A stretch of 64,000 nucleotides of DNA from Echinarachnius parma (taxonomy: Eukaryota; Echinodermata; Echinoidea; Clypeasteroida; Echinarachniidae), in contig JBAMJV010010667.1 of the NCBI GenBank assembly GCA_037951105.1, forward strand, positions 1-64,000, read 5' to 3'. The position numbers and the translations under genes are program-made. The notes beneath the pieces are model-generated. The model was not told where the DNA came from. It saw nothing but the letters and a program-made list of their open reading frames with translations, and made no database searches. This document shows positions 1 to 11,199 of this stretch, piece by piece (the first letter of the stretch is position 1; each line of letters opens with the position of its first letter).

Positions 1-8
1 ACAACTCC

Positions 9-1170
9 AAAATATGAGTCTCCCGGGGTGTACCCGGGGATAAATGGCTCCTTTGCGCCTCCAAAGTTTGGCCCCCGGCATTGTCCGATGCTTCTATTTG
101 TTTGCGAATGTACCGTGTTTAACATCGCTCACTGCGGGTTCAGCGAAGCCCACTACAATATAACCACTGATGCGTATCTGGCGTTCTTCGGAAAATTTAA
201 CCTTGGCTGTTTTGAAAGACGAAATACACGTTGATGCATTTGGGATTCCACCCCAAACCTCTTGCAACTTAACAAATATGTCTTACATATTACAGAATAT
301 TAGATACAGACGTCATTCATTAAATTACCCTATAGGAGGCCTCTGAATTTTTGAAAAAACGGAGCTTCCATTTTCAGAAATTGTATTTCCGTACGTAGAG
401 GGGGAAAAATCGCTGCACAAAATCAGACTTAAAGGACAACTATGTGTGTATTGGCACCCAAGCTGCATGTAGAGGCCAATAGAAAGTGACATAGAGAAAA
501 TCATTCCGAGGAAACCTACAGTGGCCACCTGTTTACAGTGGTCACTTTTCTTGTTACCCTTATACGACATGGGCACTACTCGAAGACTGATTTGAGCGTA
601 CATTTCACATTGTATAATTGTATTTATTTATAGGCAATGGATGGAATGATGGGGAGCTTTAGGATTGGATTTAATAATAATAAGAATGATAATAGCAATA
701 CGAAGAATAATAATAATACAATAAGATTACCACATTTACTTCAAATTTGGGCACACTTGATACATTTCTCTATTGTCACCACATTTTGTAAAAACAAAAT
801 AAGTACCCTATCCGCGGCCCCCCCCTCCCCCCCCCCCCCCCCCCCCCCCCGTCGCTATGCCATGCGCTCATATATTGGTTTCTCTGCATTCGGCTATTTT
901 CTTATAAGCTTTCATCCCTGTAGATTTATAGACGGGTGTTCATTCAAATGTATTTATTTGGTCTTTGGCATATTCAAATGTGCTATCAATATTTATTCTA
1001 CAATCTGTAAGATATATTTGTTAAGTTGCAAGAGGTTTACGGTGGAATCCCCAATGCACCAACGTGTATTTCGTCTTTCAAAACCGACAACGTAAACTTT
1101 TTCTGAAGAACGCCAGATACGCATCAGAGCCCTTTATCCCCGGGTACACCCCAGGAGACTCATATTTTTT
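9..1170. mobile_element. Foldback element with long inverted arms
   Basis: The left arm (about 9-300) and right arm (about 1010-1170) are reverse complements: AAATATGAGTCTCC at 10 answers GGAGACTCATATTT at 1154, and the parts around TCTGGCGTTCTTC (178) and GAAGAACGCCAGA (1106), and CTTGCAACTTAACAAATAT (262) and its complement near 1015, also pair. The left arm has about 100 bp that the right arm lacks. The interior (300-1010) has no convincing coding frame; it holds a stretch (about 515-585) resembling the CAGTCAAACC family seen at 45352-47018 and a 30-base C tract at 820. This looks like a non-autonomous foldback DNA transposon; no transposase is seen. Confidence 0.55.
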
Positions 1171-1863
1171 GATTTGTTACATTCTCCTCGAACTATTCAT
1201 ATGGTCAGAAATTAGTGCGCTTTTCGATGCACAAAAGACCTCTGGGCTGCCGGTCTACATAATTACAATAATCAAACAATAAACAAATTATACAAACTAA
1301 TCTAAGGACAAAAACATGAAACCAATTGGATCTAAACGCAAGTGCATGTTCACTACAGTTTTAAAAGAATCTAGTGTTGATGCAGTGTGGATGGGGAGTG
1401 GCAAATAACACTATACACAACAATTACAAACACAAGGGGTGTTTATTCTGTTTGATAAGTGTGTATATTTGGGCAATTCCATATGGAAAGGACAAGGACC
1501 CAAAGCTGATATTCGTGTATATAGGCCAAATAAGATACCTATCAAAAGAAAGAGTACTAGCGAAGAATATTGCGCACATGTGAGCATAATCGCATGTGCT
1601 GTATGCAACCATACCTCGCTCGACGCGACAGCATGCAGATCACAACGTAAATAATTGCAAATTGCTGCGATCAGCTGTTTCCACTGAGGTCAGTGGCTGT
1701 TTCACGTAAACCTATGCATAATTCATGATAATTATCGTCGCTGCGAAGCAGCAGATGACGTCATTCACTTTGCCCCCCCCACGCGACGCGCCTCGCCTCT
1801 GGTGATATCGTCTTGTCGATTTGTTTGCTCGGGAGCGATTATCGACAGGGCGACGTCAGGTTG
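1171..1863. other. Intergenic, nothing recognised
   Basis: No coding frame with family resemblance. A CpG-richer patch (about 1615-1860) contains several CGCGACG words, but no exon, promoter pair or RNA gene can be supported. Confidence 0.5.
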
Positions 1864-1874
1864 TACTGCACAGT

Positions 1875-2030
1875 TAAGCCTAGTGCCCACTATGCGATCT
1901 GAGCTTGCGATCTAGCCGGAGTTGCTAGCGATCTCGGTTCTGTGTGAATCGCACCAGATCGCCGCGAGTCAGCCCGATCTCATTGCGTACGCGATCTTTT
2001 CGGTGCCCACTATGTGATCTCACGGCGACT
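1875..2030. repeat. GTGCCCACTATGCGATCT-type repeat
   Basis: GTGCCCACTATGCGATCT at about 1888 recurs as GTGCCCACTATGTGATCTC near 2003 and, in inverted arrangement, at 2934-3031. The stretch is rich in GATC and GCGATCT words. It belongs with the small inverted-repeat element at 2930 but its own ends are not clear. Confidence 0.4.
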
Positions 2031-2109
2031 TCTCCTGAGAAATGCATTGTCCCTATTTCCACGCATGCGTGCATGGTTGAGGATTACAGCCAGGCAAGGG
2101 CGTCGATTT

Positions 2110-2850
2110 CTTCTCGCCATTGGGGGGGGGGGGGGGATGATTCGTTATTTTGACCATCTCTGGCGAGGGAGCGAAGCGACAACCCAGCAGCGTGCCCGGG
2201 TTTTTATGGCTGAGGGGGGGGGGGGGGGGGGGTTAGGGGGCCCCAAAGCTTTTGAATTCAGCTGTTTAGAAATTGGAAGATTATTAAGTGTACATTGCAA
2301 GCATCATGTTATGAGCTGGGCTTTGTCCAATATAAACTTTAGCCTGATGATACATACTTGCAAGCATTCTGATGGAACCCTGAATATCATCAGTCATGTG
2401 ATACCCATATTGGGAAGCTTATTGGGGGTCCAGGGGGCGGAGCCCCCGGAAGCTTTGTGATTTGTAATATCCAGATATACAATTATCTATTGAATAGTTA
2501 GCCCAATTTTAGTGAGCGAAGCGCAGACGCACAGTGGGCCAGGATCGCCTGAAAGTTTGTCAAGAGAGAAGTCCTGAATAAAACTATTTAATGAGTACAT
2601 GGCTGGTACTGGGTCAAATAACCTTAATGGGGGTTCCAGGGGCGCAGCCCCGGAAAATTTTGGATTTGGGCAGTTTAGCATTATCAAAAAGTGGTTTAAA
2701 GAAGACTATTCCATTCATGAGAGGGGGCAATGCTTCTTAATTATAATGTTATTATATATTTTTTAACCCCAAATATTGGGGGGATGATAATACAGGCCAT
2801 CCCCCACCTGAAATATTGGGGGGATATATCCCCCCCATCCCCCCCGTGCT
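2110..2850. repeat. G-rich decayed repeat tract
   Basis: Poly(G) runs at about 2120 and 2214 and repeated words of the type GCGAGGGAGCGAAGCGAC and GGGGGCGGAGCCCCCGG mark this stretch. Similar words recur at 29760-30545. They are repeat remnants, not protein-coding sequence. Confidence 0.4.
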
Positions 2851-2929
2851 CGACGCCCCTGCAGCCAGGTATTGTTCACCCTTGCTTGTTTTGACATCAT
2901 AATCCACTTTGCGTGTTTTTTTTATAAGC

Positions 2930-3031
2930 CCAGTGCCCACTTTGCGATCTGCGCCTAGCGATCTAGAGCAATCTTGCCCGAATAGGAGCGATCCCCTGAG
3001 ATATGTGGTTAAGTCGCAAAGTGGGCACCAA
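2930..3031. mobile_element. Short MITE with GTGCCCACTTTGCGA ends
   Basis: GTGCCCACTTTGCGA near 2934 is matched in inverted orientation by TCGCAAAGTGGGCAC ending near 3029, enclosing about 100 bp with no reading frame. This is the plan of a miniature inverted-repeat element. Confidence 0.5.
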
Positions 3032-3182
3032 TGGCCGCACCAGATCGCTGTACCTCGCGTCCGCAAGGGTGGTGTCGGTTGCGGTCGCCAATTTTTGGAC
3101 ATGTTCACAAATTTCGTTCTCGATCGCATGTCGGGCCGGATCGCACAAATGGCAAGCCGTTTAAACATTTATTTTCTATTTC

Positions 3183-3330
3183 CTGATATCAAGAATTCAA
3201 TCCTTGATATCGAGAATTCTGTTTTTATACATCAATAATTAAATTCTTGATATCAAGAAATTAATTCATGATGTCCAGAATTCGATTTCTTGATATCAAG
3301 AATTGAATTCTTGAAATCAAGAATTACCAT
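3183..3330. repeat. Cluster of TTGATATCAAGAATT palindromes
   Basis: The palindromic word TTGATATCAAGAA and close variants (CTTGATATCGAGAATTC, CATGATGTCCAGAATTC, CTTGAAATCAAGAATT) occur about seven times in 150 bp with irregular spacing, in both phases. It is neither a microsatellite with a fixed period nor a coding stretch. Confidence 0.6.
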
Positions 3331-3539
3331 TGGTTAACAATAATTCATTAGGATTTGCTTTACCATGTGCGGAAAAAAAATTAGCAACCGGGCATACCTA
3401 CACGGGCAAAGAGGGCGCTAATATGCCAGTTCTGGCCAGTTTGTGAAGGTTTTGGGAAATTAGATGCATTTTCAATACATTAAGTTTGAGAGTTTTCCGG
3501 TAATGCACACACACATGCAGCATAAGTATTGCAAATGAG

Positions 3540-3800
3540 ATATCGTATCAAAATCTTTCGTTAACAAAATATTTACGGTTGAAGTGTTCAGATGTCAAAT
3601 TATCCAACGGATCGTCAGATCCGTGTACAAAGTGAGTGGAATGAGTTGATGAATGTCACTTTGCATTTTTGCTCATTTCTCGGCCATATCAAGTCCATTT
3701 AACTTGAAATGTTCACACAAAACCTATTGGACAAATCAGATAACAATATTGTATCAACCACTCATCACTCTTTGCAAAGTTACTAGATCCCTTTGCCGCC
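3540..3800. repeat. Dispersed repeat, second copy at 46250-46440
   Basis: TTGAAGTGTTCAGATGT, GTGTACAAAGT and AACTTGAAATGTTCACACAA occur here in the same order and spacing as in 46260-46440. The family is unnamed here; neither copy codes for protein. Confidence 0.45.
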
Positions 3801-4098
3801 ATTCAACTGTACGCCTTTGTTGTGTGCCATGTATACATGGATCTACACAAAAGGTATCACATGATGAATAGATTGCAATTAGTCCGCACCCCTGATCTAT
3901 TGTTGTAATTGTTCGCATTTTGACTAACAACGTCGTGGAATACCAAATGCTTGTGCAATTTAGAGAGATGGGTTGTCAGCTAGGTCAGGCCTTAAAGTGG
4001 CCAGGCAAACTAAACGCATGTTATCTTCTGTACATCTCTATTAGTGTACACATCGACTATTTGTACACCATTTGACCCAAACATATTTTGTTTATTTT

Positions 4099-4540
4099 AA
4101 AACATTTTAGTAATTATTTTTCTCCATATTGTGAAGCCCCCACTTCTGAAAATCTCTCCAGAGTAGAATTCTATTGTTGACCTGTTGTGACATCATCAGC
4201 CATTCACTACTCAGTTACAAAGAAGTTACCTTCACCCAAGCTGAGTGCCTAATCACAATAGCATCACACGTTTGAATACAATACCAACTCACACACCTTC
4301 AATTTCAATAGCTGTTGCTATGTCAGAAGAAAAGCACTGTCTAAGCTATTGCATGGAGGTATACAGGGCATGCTATTGCGTGGATGTTCTTTTTGTACTT
4401 TCATCTTTTGTTAATCTCATGGTAGCTGACCAGAGATTGACAGATGATGTCACAACAGGTCAACAATAGAATTTACTCTGGAGGGTTTTTTAGGGGGTGG
4501 GGCTTAGCAACATGAAGAAAAATAAATGATAAAATGTTTA
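4099..4540. mobile_element. Foldback MITE with about 95-bp arms
   Basis: The left arm (about 4099-4200) and right arm (about 4440-4540) are reverse complements: TCTATTGTTGACCTGTTGTG at 4170 pairs with CACAACAGGTCAACAATAGA at 4450, and AAACATTTTA at 4100 pairs with TAAAATGTTT at 4530. About 240 bp of non-coding DNA lies between. It directly abuts the next element at 4537. Confidence 0.6.
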
Positions 4541-5100
4541 AAGGGATAGTTGAGTTCTGGTAAGGAGAGTACAGTTTTGGTGAAACTGAATTTTAGTAAT
4601 CAAAACCTGCATCATTACATTACAAACTAATAGTTATAACTAGAAAGGAACACAAAATTACAAATGACGTAGTAAAGATCATGTTATCATTCAAAAAGAG
4701 CCGTTAAAACGTAAGAGGGCGCTCTCTAAACACTCATCGGTTTCAACCATTTTGAATAAAATATTGTGCATGTGATGCTTTGTTGAAATAGTGATTAGAT
4801 AGAGAAATAACCAACAACTATTTAAATATCTATTTTGTAACTTTTTGAAAAGAGGAAGCATTTTTTTAAATTGTTAACGGCTGGTTCAAAATTCTCTAAT
4901 AAACCCGGGGCCCCGGGTTTATTACAAATTGTTATATTTATGGATATTTCAGCCGTCTCTGAACCGATTTTGATCAAACAAAGATGATTTTATTATTTAA
5001 ATATTATGCTCTTTCAAATTTTACACTCAGTTTTTCATTACCTCACAAAAAAATAAGTAGTCTAGCGCCCTCTCTACCAAAACTCAACTATCCCTTTAAA
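4537..5100. mobile_element. Inverted-repeat element 'a', copy 1
   Basis: The ends are TTTAAAGGGATAGTTGAGTT and its complement (ACTCAACTATCCCTTTAAA at 5082-5100). A near-identical copy is at 27709-28275, and diverged or partial relatives are at 22195, 25076 and 32199. The interior has no coding frame. A perfect 28-bp palindrome at 4897-4924, centred on CCCGGGGCCCCGGG, sits in the middle and is kept in copy 2. It is a non-autonomous DNA transposon. Confidence 0.7.
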
Positions 5101-5234
5101 AATATACAAAACATATTTAGGTCAAACCGTTTACAAATATTGAATGTGTACACTAATACAGATGAACAGAAGTCAACATGCATTTGGTTTGCAGGTCAAT
5201 GAAACTATGGCTTTCGTTTATTATTATCGTTCAT

Positions 5235-5456
5235 AGCCCGGTCACATATCAACGGATTGCGCAAACGGAGGTCAAACGGAGACCTAAATTTTCCATCCGT
5301 TCTCTACGTTTCTTGTCCGTTCCTTGTCCGGTACGTTGTTCTATGTTTTGTACATGAAGCAATGGAGACGACATTCATCACCGGATAATTTAATTTCGCA
5401 AATTGTCTATTCGTTGGGCATACATTTCTGATGTCCGTTGATATCTGACCGGGCCA
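5235..5456. mobile_element. MITE with GCCCGGTCACATATCAACGG ends, copy 1
   Basis: GCCCGGTCACATATCAACGG at the left is matched by CCGTTGATATCTGACCGGGC at the right. A second copy lies in opposite orientation at 49765-50005 with the same internal words (GCAATGGAGACGAC, AAATTGTCTATTCGTTGGGC and complements). Confidence 0.65.
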
Positions 5457-6090
5457 TGGAGGTGAACAGACATTTGATTTGATACATAACTTGGCAATGT
5501 TGGCAAGTATTCAGACAATGGTTTGAATTGGTGCTTTTGAAATGCATTAGTGAATAGTGCATATCATTGACCGTAGTCCACACACTTCTAATAATGGTGG
5601 CCTCCAGTGTTCGCGTGAATAGTGGTATATACCCGATAGAAATTTCCCATATTTCTTCCAAAGCAGAAATCTGAGTCGGAGTAATGTTACATATAATAAA
5701 CAGGCATATTATGATGTATAAAGTAGGAAAAACTCTATTCTTGAGTTGCATTGCGCTTTAACTACGATAGTGAATTCAGCCTTTCGTCGGGGAGGGGATA
5801 AGTGTATTTTGATATACTAAAGCCATGGCGAGTTGCTCGTCAATGGTGTTGCATGCCATATATGGCAGCAATTTTGAAACGATCGCTCATTATTACTGCA
5901 TGATGTTAAAAATAGGTATAACTCCCGTGTTTCTTGTCCGATTTTCACCAATTATGCCTCTTATTCCAATAACGAATGGGTTTATCAGGCCCGGAATACC
6001 CTTTTTAAGAATACGTAATTTAATATTGTATGAATTGTTTGTTTTTTCTATGCAGGATGCAGACGCGAAAGGATAAGGAGGGGGAGAGTG
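5457..6090. other. Intergenic, nothing recognised
   Basis: Short open frames here (for example 5825-6076) show no family resemblance or splice-site support. No RNA gene or promoter was identified. Confidence 0.4.
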
Positions 6091-6350
6091 GGAGCGAGGG
6101 CGAGGGGCGGATGGAGGGGAGGATGGGTAGAGAGGGGTGATTGGAGGGGAGGAAGGGACGGTCGACGGGGAGGAAGGGTGGGGGGTCCTGGTAGGGGTGG
6201 GAGGACGGGTCGTGGTATGCGATGGAGGGGGGGTCGTGGGAGGGTAATTATTCTTTATTTATAGGTATATGATATGTTGAAGGGGAGGAAGGGGGGTCTT
6301 GGTATGGGTGGGAGGAGGGGTCGAGGGGGGGGGGGGTCATGGTAGGGTAA
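6091..6350. repeat. Purine-rich GGGGAGGAAGG minisatellite
   Basis: Irregular repeats of GGGGAGGAAGGG, GGTCTTGGTATGGGTGGGAG and GGGTCGTGG with a poly(G) run near 6325. Strand asymmetry is nearly complete, with almost no C on the plus strand. Confidence 0.6.
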
Positions 6351-6359
6351 TATTTCTGT

Positions 6360-6465
6360 ATTTTCTGTATTCTGTATTTATATTGTATTAAGAAACATTG
6401 TATTAAGAAACATTGTATTAAGCGCTATATAAATGTTGTATATTATTATTATTATTATTATATGG
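6360..6465. repeat. Retroelement-like 3' tail GCGCTATATAA...(TTA)n
   Basis: A threefold AACATTGTATTAAG repeat leads into GCGCTATATAAATGTTG and then (TTA)n. The same order, a TATGCGCTATA word followed by (TTA)n, is at 39725-39757 and near 46537-46566. This is the form of a 3' end of a SINE or LINE family with (TTA)n tails; the body is not recognised. Confidence 0.4.
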
Positions 6466-6550
6466 GGGTATCCATAAATATTTATAGAGTGGTCGTATAT
6501 GTTTCAGTCATTAATTCTTACTAATTTCCAAGAACTGCTGCTAGTTTATG

Positions 6551-7040
6551 TAGTTTTTGTATCAATCTTTAGCTTGCCTAGTAAGTGTTATATTAATTAT
6601 AAGTATTTTAAATTTTACAAATTTTACTTTAAAATATAAAATCTGCATTAGAAAATCGAATTAATACACGATGCCTTAATATTATATTATGGGCTTTTGT
6701 TATTACTCATTTTATGTATCGATATATAAAACAACATTATTACTCACTGCCGTTGGTTAGTATTTACGGCTAATTCGTTATGATATTAATTTGTGATTGA
6801 GCTATATTATGTAATTTTCGTAAATCTTTAACTAGCCCAGTAATTGTTATAGCAATCATAATGATTTTAATGTTATCTTAAAATATATAAAATTTGCATT
6901 AGGAAATATAAATTGATACATGATGCTTATTTTGTAATCACTTAATTGATTAATCGATATACAAAATAATAATATAATTTACTGTCTTTCGTTAGTATTC
7001 ATGCCTAATTTGTGATACTATTCAGGTATATTATTATTTA
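6551..7040. repeat. AT-rich tandem duplication, about 250-bp unit
   Basis: The segments about 6551-6800 and 6816-7040 align: each has an ATCTTTA...TAG start, a TTAAAATATA..AAAAT.TGCATTAG middle, a TACACGATGC or TACATGATGC word and a GTTAGTATT..GCCTAATT end. The two copies are moderately diverged and non-coding. Confidence 0.5.
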
Positions 7041-7057
7041 TTTCTCTAATTATTGTA

Positions 7058-7856
7058 TATGGGCAATTCCACGAAAAAGTGGACATGAACTTAAAAAAAA
7101 CAATTGGCTCTATTTCAAATCCTATTGATTTTTTTCTGGATTATTATTCCACACAACATGATCCTATGATTATATCTTTCATTTCACATGATTTTTTGTA
7201 TTCTCGGGTGTCTCCTTATATGAGAAATGGAAACCATACACGAAACTCCACACATGGGACTACCCTGTGCAAATTTCAGGAAAATCCTTATATTTTCCAA
7301 ATTTTCTGGTATTTTTATTATTTGAGGCACCAAATTGGATGACTGATAATCAAAGTACCTTTTCAGATTTAAATTTCATTTGTTTTAGTGCTCTAAAGTA
7401 TATATTTTAATTCATCAAATCCTCCGGACAAACTGTAATGTCCGTGACGCTGAAAAATGTAATGTCCGTGACGCAACGTTTTGTTGTCTAGATCACATAT
7501 ACCTGGCCCGTTTCGCAAAATCCAACTTTGATTCAATTCATCATCGCCTTGTCTATAATTGAATACCTAAATCACCTTTGTGAGGTCTCAGAACTCACAG
7601 ATTTTTGCAAAGATGTATATGGATGCAAAAAGTCATGTCCAAAAAATGTAATGTCCTTGACGGCGCACATTTTGCAGAATTACTCAGTAACGAATTGGAT
7701 AAATGTTCTGAAACTTTTTTGGCATACTTAACCAGGCTATTGCTTTGTAATCAAAATAAAAGTTAGACAATAGGTAGAGGTATGAATTAGTAGTGGCATT
7801 GGAAAGTCATGAAAAACTGTCTGTTTGTAATGTCCGTGACGCTGGAGTTGCCCATA
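7058..7856. mobile_element. Element with four TGTAATGTCCGTGACG motifs
   Basis: The outer words GGGCAATTCCA (7061) and TGGAGTTGCCC (about 7843) are imperfect reverse complements. Inside, the motif TGTAATGTCCGTGACGC occurs near 7435, 7458, 7646 (variant TCCTTGACG) and 7826. No transposase frame is seen. The layout parallels 61508-62278, where another GTCACG-bearing motif also occurs four times between inverted ends. Confidence 0.5.
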
Positions 7857-8029
7857 TAATATATCAAGGTTTTTTTATACCTCGTGAGTTCATTAATGTT
7901 ATTTCCATTTTTGTAAATATTGTTGCAAATGACACTGCAATTATTCAACTTGTAGCTGTGAATGTGACATTTTGTTGAATAAAATACCATTTAAAAAAAA
8001 TACCATTATTATTAAAATATTTTAATTTT

Positions 8030-8636
8030 GGTGATGAGTTTATATCCTGGATAAAACTTTTGTATAATGATCTATATTCTTGTGTTATAAATAATGGTCA
8101 TGCCTCTGAATTTTGTAACGTCTCTTGTGGTGTTCGCCAAGGTTGTCCTTTAAGCCCATTGCTTTTTTATCATTTGTAATGAAATAATGAGTATTTGGGT
8201 TAAGTGACAAAAACATTCAAGGAATTGTGATTAATGATACAAATATAAAATATAAGTATGTACGCTGATGACATAACCTTTTATGTGAAGGACATTGGCT
8301 CTTTGTATATAATTATATATATACTTGAAATATTGAAAAGGTATTCAGGGTTAAATATAAATCGTAATAAAGCAGAAATTATAGCTCTTGCTTATTACAA
8401 AGCTAACCCCCCGGACGTTAACTTTACAGGGTTGAAATATTCTAAAGGTCCATTTTATTTATTAGGCGTGCGTTTTTCAATGAACTCGAATGATTTATAT
8501 GAATTAAACTGGATCAATACATTTATTTTAAGTTCCATGAATAGGAAAAATAATTTGTATAAACATATTGGCGATAAGGACTTGTATTTATATTTGAATA
8601 AATATTGTTTTTATATATTTGTTTTTTCAAACTGAA
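8030..8636 (+). pseudogene. LINE reverse-transcriptase relic
   Basis: Two adjoining frames carry reverse-transcriptase hallmarks of non-LTR retrotransposons. The first (from 8030) reads ...FCNVSCGVRQGCPLSPLLF then a stop at 8177. A second frame (8258-8635) reads MYADDITFYVK, the YADD catalytic motif, then SGLNINRNKAEIIAL and a FYLLGVRFS thumb-side segment. The RQGCPLSP and YADD motifs and the SGLxxNxxKxE spacing resemble the L1/Tx1-type clade. Stops and a frame change between the motifs, and the missing 5' and 3' parts, show it is a dead fragment of a few hundred bases. Confidence 0.8.
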
Positions 8637-8833
8637 ATCTTGGTCCACCAACCTTGTGTCATTATTTACTTGTCTTACATTATAAATAAATAACAATCAA
8701 CAACTCACCATTCTCTCGCATGACGCCATATATGTTGGCTTAAAAACGAATCCACACATATTACATGTCCTTGTCTCTAGAAGCTAACACCTTTCTGCGA
8801 TTGCTACCGCTTGGCTATATATATATCTGCAAA

Positions 8834-8931
8834 TGGCTTCTGGGGACATTGATAATGGCGCCCCCATACAAATCACAAGTCCGGAAACTGACGAAGATGG
8901 GGGTCAGGATGGCCATTACAGTATTGTCGTA
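8834..8931 (+). CDS. Candidate first coding exon, unknown gene
   Basis: ATG at 8834 opens a frame beginning MASGDIDNGAPIQITSPETD and continuing EDGGQDGHYS. Its acidic, varied composition is unlike the surrounding AT-rich DNA and looks like a real N-terminus. GT dinucleotides at about 8921 and 8931 could serve as splice donors, but neither is strong, and the frame stops at 8963 if read through. I do not recognise the protein. It could be paired with the candidate last exon at 10258, but phase compatibility was not established. Confidence 0.25.
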
Positions 8932-9839
8932 TGCGACTATTTCTCTTTTGATTAATAATGGGTGAAGATGTATTAACATTATTTTGCAGTTACATATAAA
9001 TGATATACCTTGTAAGCTCTGTGTATTAACGGTCAATGATGACTGAATTTTTCTATTTATTAACTTGTAAATATTTTCATACGAGAATGGATTTTTTTTT
9101 CTATGTGACGGCAATAATCATGGGTATGTAAGAGAAAGGAAATTGACATTAAAAAAATCTTGAAACCATACTTATACTTTACTTGTTTGTGTTTTTATTA
9201 TGAACAAGCCTATAAGACGATTTGAAAAGATGGCTTGAAGTTGAATGATTCATATTAGTAGGTAGAATGCTTTCCCTTATATAAGTGAGTGAATATGTAT
9301 ATTTGTGTATGTTTGTGCTGAAAGAGCCATGATTTGAAACTTGAGATTAAACGTATAAACAGTATATACACAAGTCTTAACATTCAAGTTGCAATATCAA
9401 TGTAACAATTTTTTCTTTCTTTTTTTTCTTCATAGGCCTTTATTTAATTTTCCTTATTTCAAGTTTCAAAGGGACATTCCCTCTTTTGCAAACCAAATTT
9501 CAAAAGTTGCGAGGTTATTGTCTTATATGAAAGAAAATGTCATTTAACGGCATGCCTGAACAAAATTAGAGCTTGAAATCTCTTTTTCGTGGAGTTATAG
9601 CCCTCAAAATAATAAAACGACAGGTAGCGTTTAATTGTGCATTATATGTGTATTCATCCGGTGATAAAGTTCGTTCACGGATCCCAAGGAGTACCATATC
9701 TCTATGCGTGACCCGTACGTGACACGCGCTAGCTACGTGACCCGCGCACAGATAACAACAGCTGGGCGAATACCAGACAAAATAACCAAACCTCGCTTAC
9801 ATAGTCTTCATTTTTTAGATCTTTTTCCATGACAAAAAC

Positions 9840-10023
9840 TCCGGGGGAGTTTTTCTTATCTGAATACTTCAATCGTACCTATCTTTGTAACGAAAGGGAT
9901 ATTTGAAAAACCGAAACCGGTCCCATGATTTTATTGTTAATACGAATACAACAAGATATGATGGAACCGCTATAATTAAAATTTTATTTTTAGGATTTGG
10001 ACAATGTTACTAAGTCCCTTTAA
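9840..10023. repeat. Dispersed repeat shared with 46110-46210
   Basis: Words such as TACGAATACAACAA, GGAACCGCTATA and AGGATTTGGACAATGTTACTAAGTCCCTTTAA recur in inverse orientation around 46120-46215. Non-coding; probably one end of an inverted-repeat element. Confidence 0.4.
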
Positions 10024-10257
10024 GTGCGGTGTAATTCATTCAAGATACCAGTCAAATTGAATTATTGATTAAATCATTTTTCTGTCCTCAGCCTGGAATG
10101 ATGTAAAAAGTATATAATGAAGCTTTTATGACCAAATTACTATCAATCAATCCATCATGAATATTAATTTTGTATCTTTGAATTTAATCAATCTGAAAAA
10201 CGTTGTTAAACATACTGTTGTAAATGATTTGTATCTTGTATTATCATTTTAAAGGTA

Positions 10258-10318
10258 CAAGAACAAGAACCATGCAGCCGAGCTGAATGACAGCTTAAAG
10301 GAGAAAGTGAATCCGTAA
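10258..10318 (+). CDS. Candidate last coding exon, unknown gene
   Basis: After a possible acceptor (TTTTAAAG, AG at 10252-10253 or the following AG) a short frame reads YKNKNHAAELNDSLKEKVNP then TAA at 10316-10318. The charged, helix-like end resembles the cytoplasmic tail of a membrane protein, but I do not recognise it. An AATAAA at about 10788 could be its polyadenylation signal. Without an identified upstream partner exon this stays speculative. Confidence 0.22.
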
Positions 10319-11190
10319 AAGCCCAATTTGGCCCAGAGCATATCATATCTTCATCACAAATTCTAAGTAGAATAGACATTAAGAAGGGGGTGTAAGGTGA
10401 TTTTGAGTACTGGAATCATGAAATGCAAGGAATGAGAGTATTCATTTGATTTTCCAGAGCATGTAAGATATGTATTGGATATCCCTTTTTAAAGTATATA
10501 CAAACATTTTAGTTTACACAGAATGATCTATGAAGAGACCAACATGGCTAGCTACAGGAGAAGGGCCTGGCCCCAAAATCACTTTCTGCCCCTACCCCAC
10601 TCCCCATATAGCGGCTCACCACCAATAAAATCATGCTTGATGGAGAAAGCGGTGTATTTTCCAAGGTTAATATTAGCATAATCGGCCCCTAATGGTCATG
10701 ACCTTTAGTATTATTTTGTATTATATTTGTATATTATATATTTCTTGTCATGTTTGTACAGAAGGTCGAAGGGCCAAAATATTGGGCCAAATAAATTGAA
10801 GATTTACGGTAGTTACGCCTCACTATTATCCCTGCTTTCGATATTAATTTGTTTGGAGGGGCTGTTTCCTCTTTCAGGTAAAAACCTGCGGCGACTCCAC
10901 CCCCCCCCCCCCCCCCCCCCCCGTTGCTCTTATTCAACTCGACTACGTGAATATTTGCACAACATCTGACAGAAAATTTGATCGACCGGTATTTATATTG
11001 GTCGGCCATACCTTCGCCATCACAGTATCCTATTTCGGCTGTCTATTTACAAGATAATTAACAGGTTTTATTAAGTTATTAAGTTATAACCCCCCCCCCC
11101 CCCCCCCTATATCCTCTCTCTTTGGACCACCTTTTTTTTTCTTCATGTTTGCTACCTTCCCCTCTGGTATACAGCATGTACAGACTTATA
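10319..11190. other. Intergenic with two long C tracts
   Basis: C tracts lie at 10899-10922 and 11091-11107. No gene, RNA or recognisable transposon ends were found. If the exon at 10258 is real, the first part would be its 3' untranslated region. Confidence 0.4.
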
Positions 11191-11199
11191 CTCTTATAT

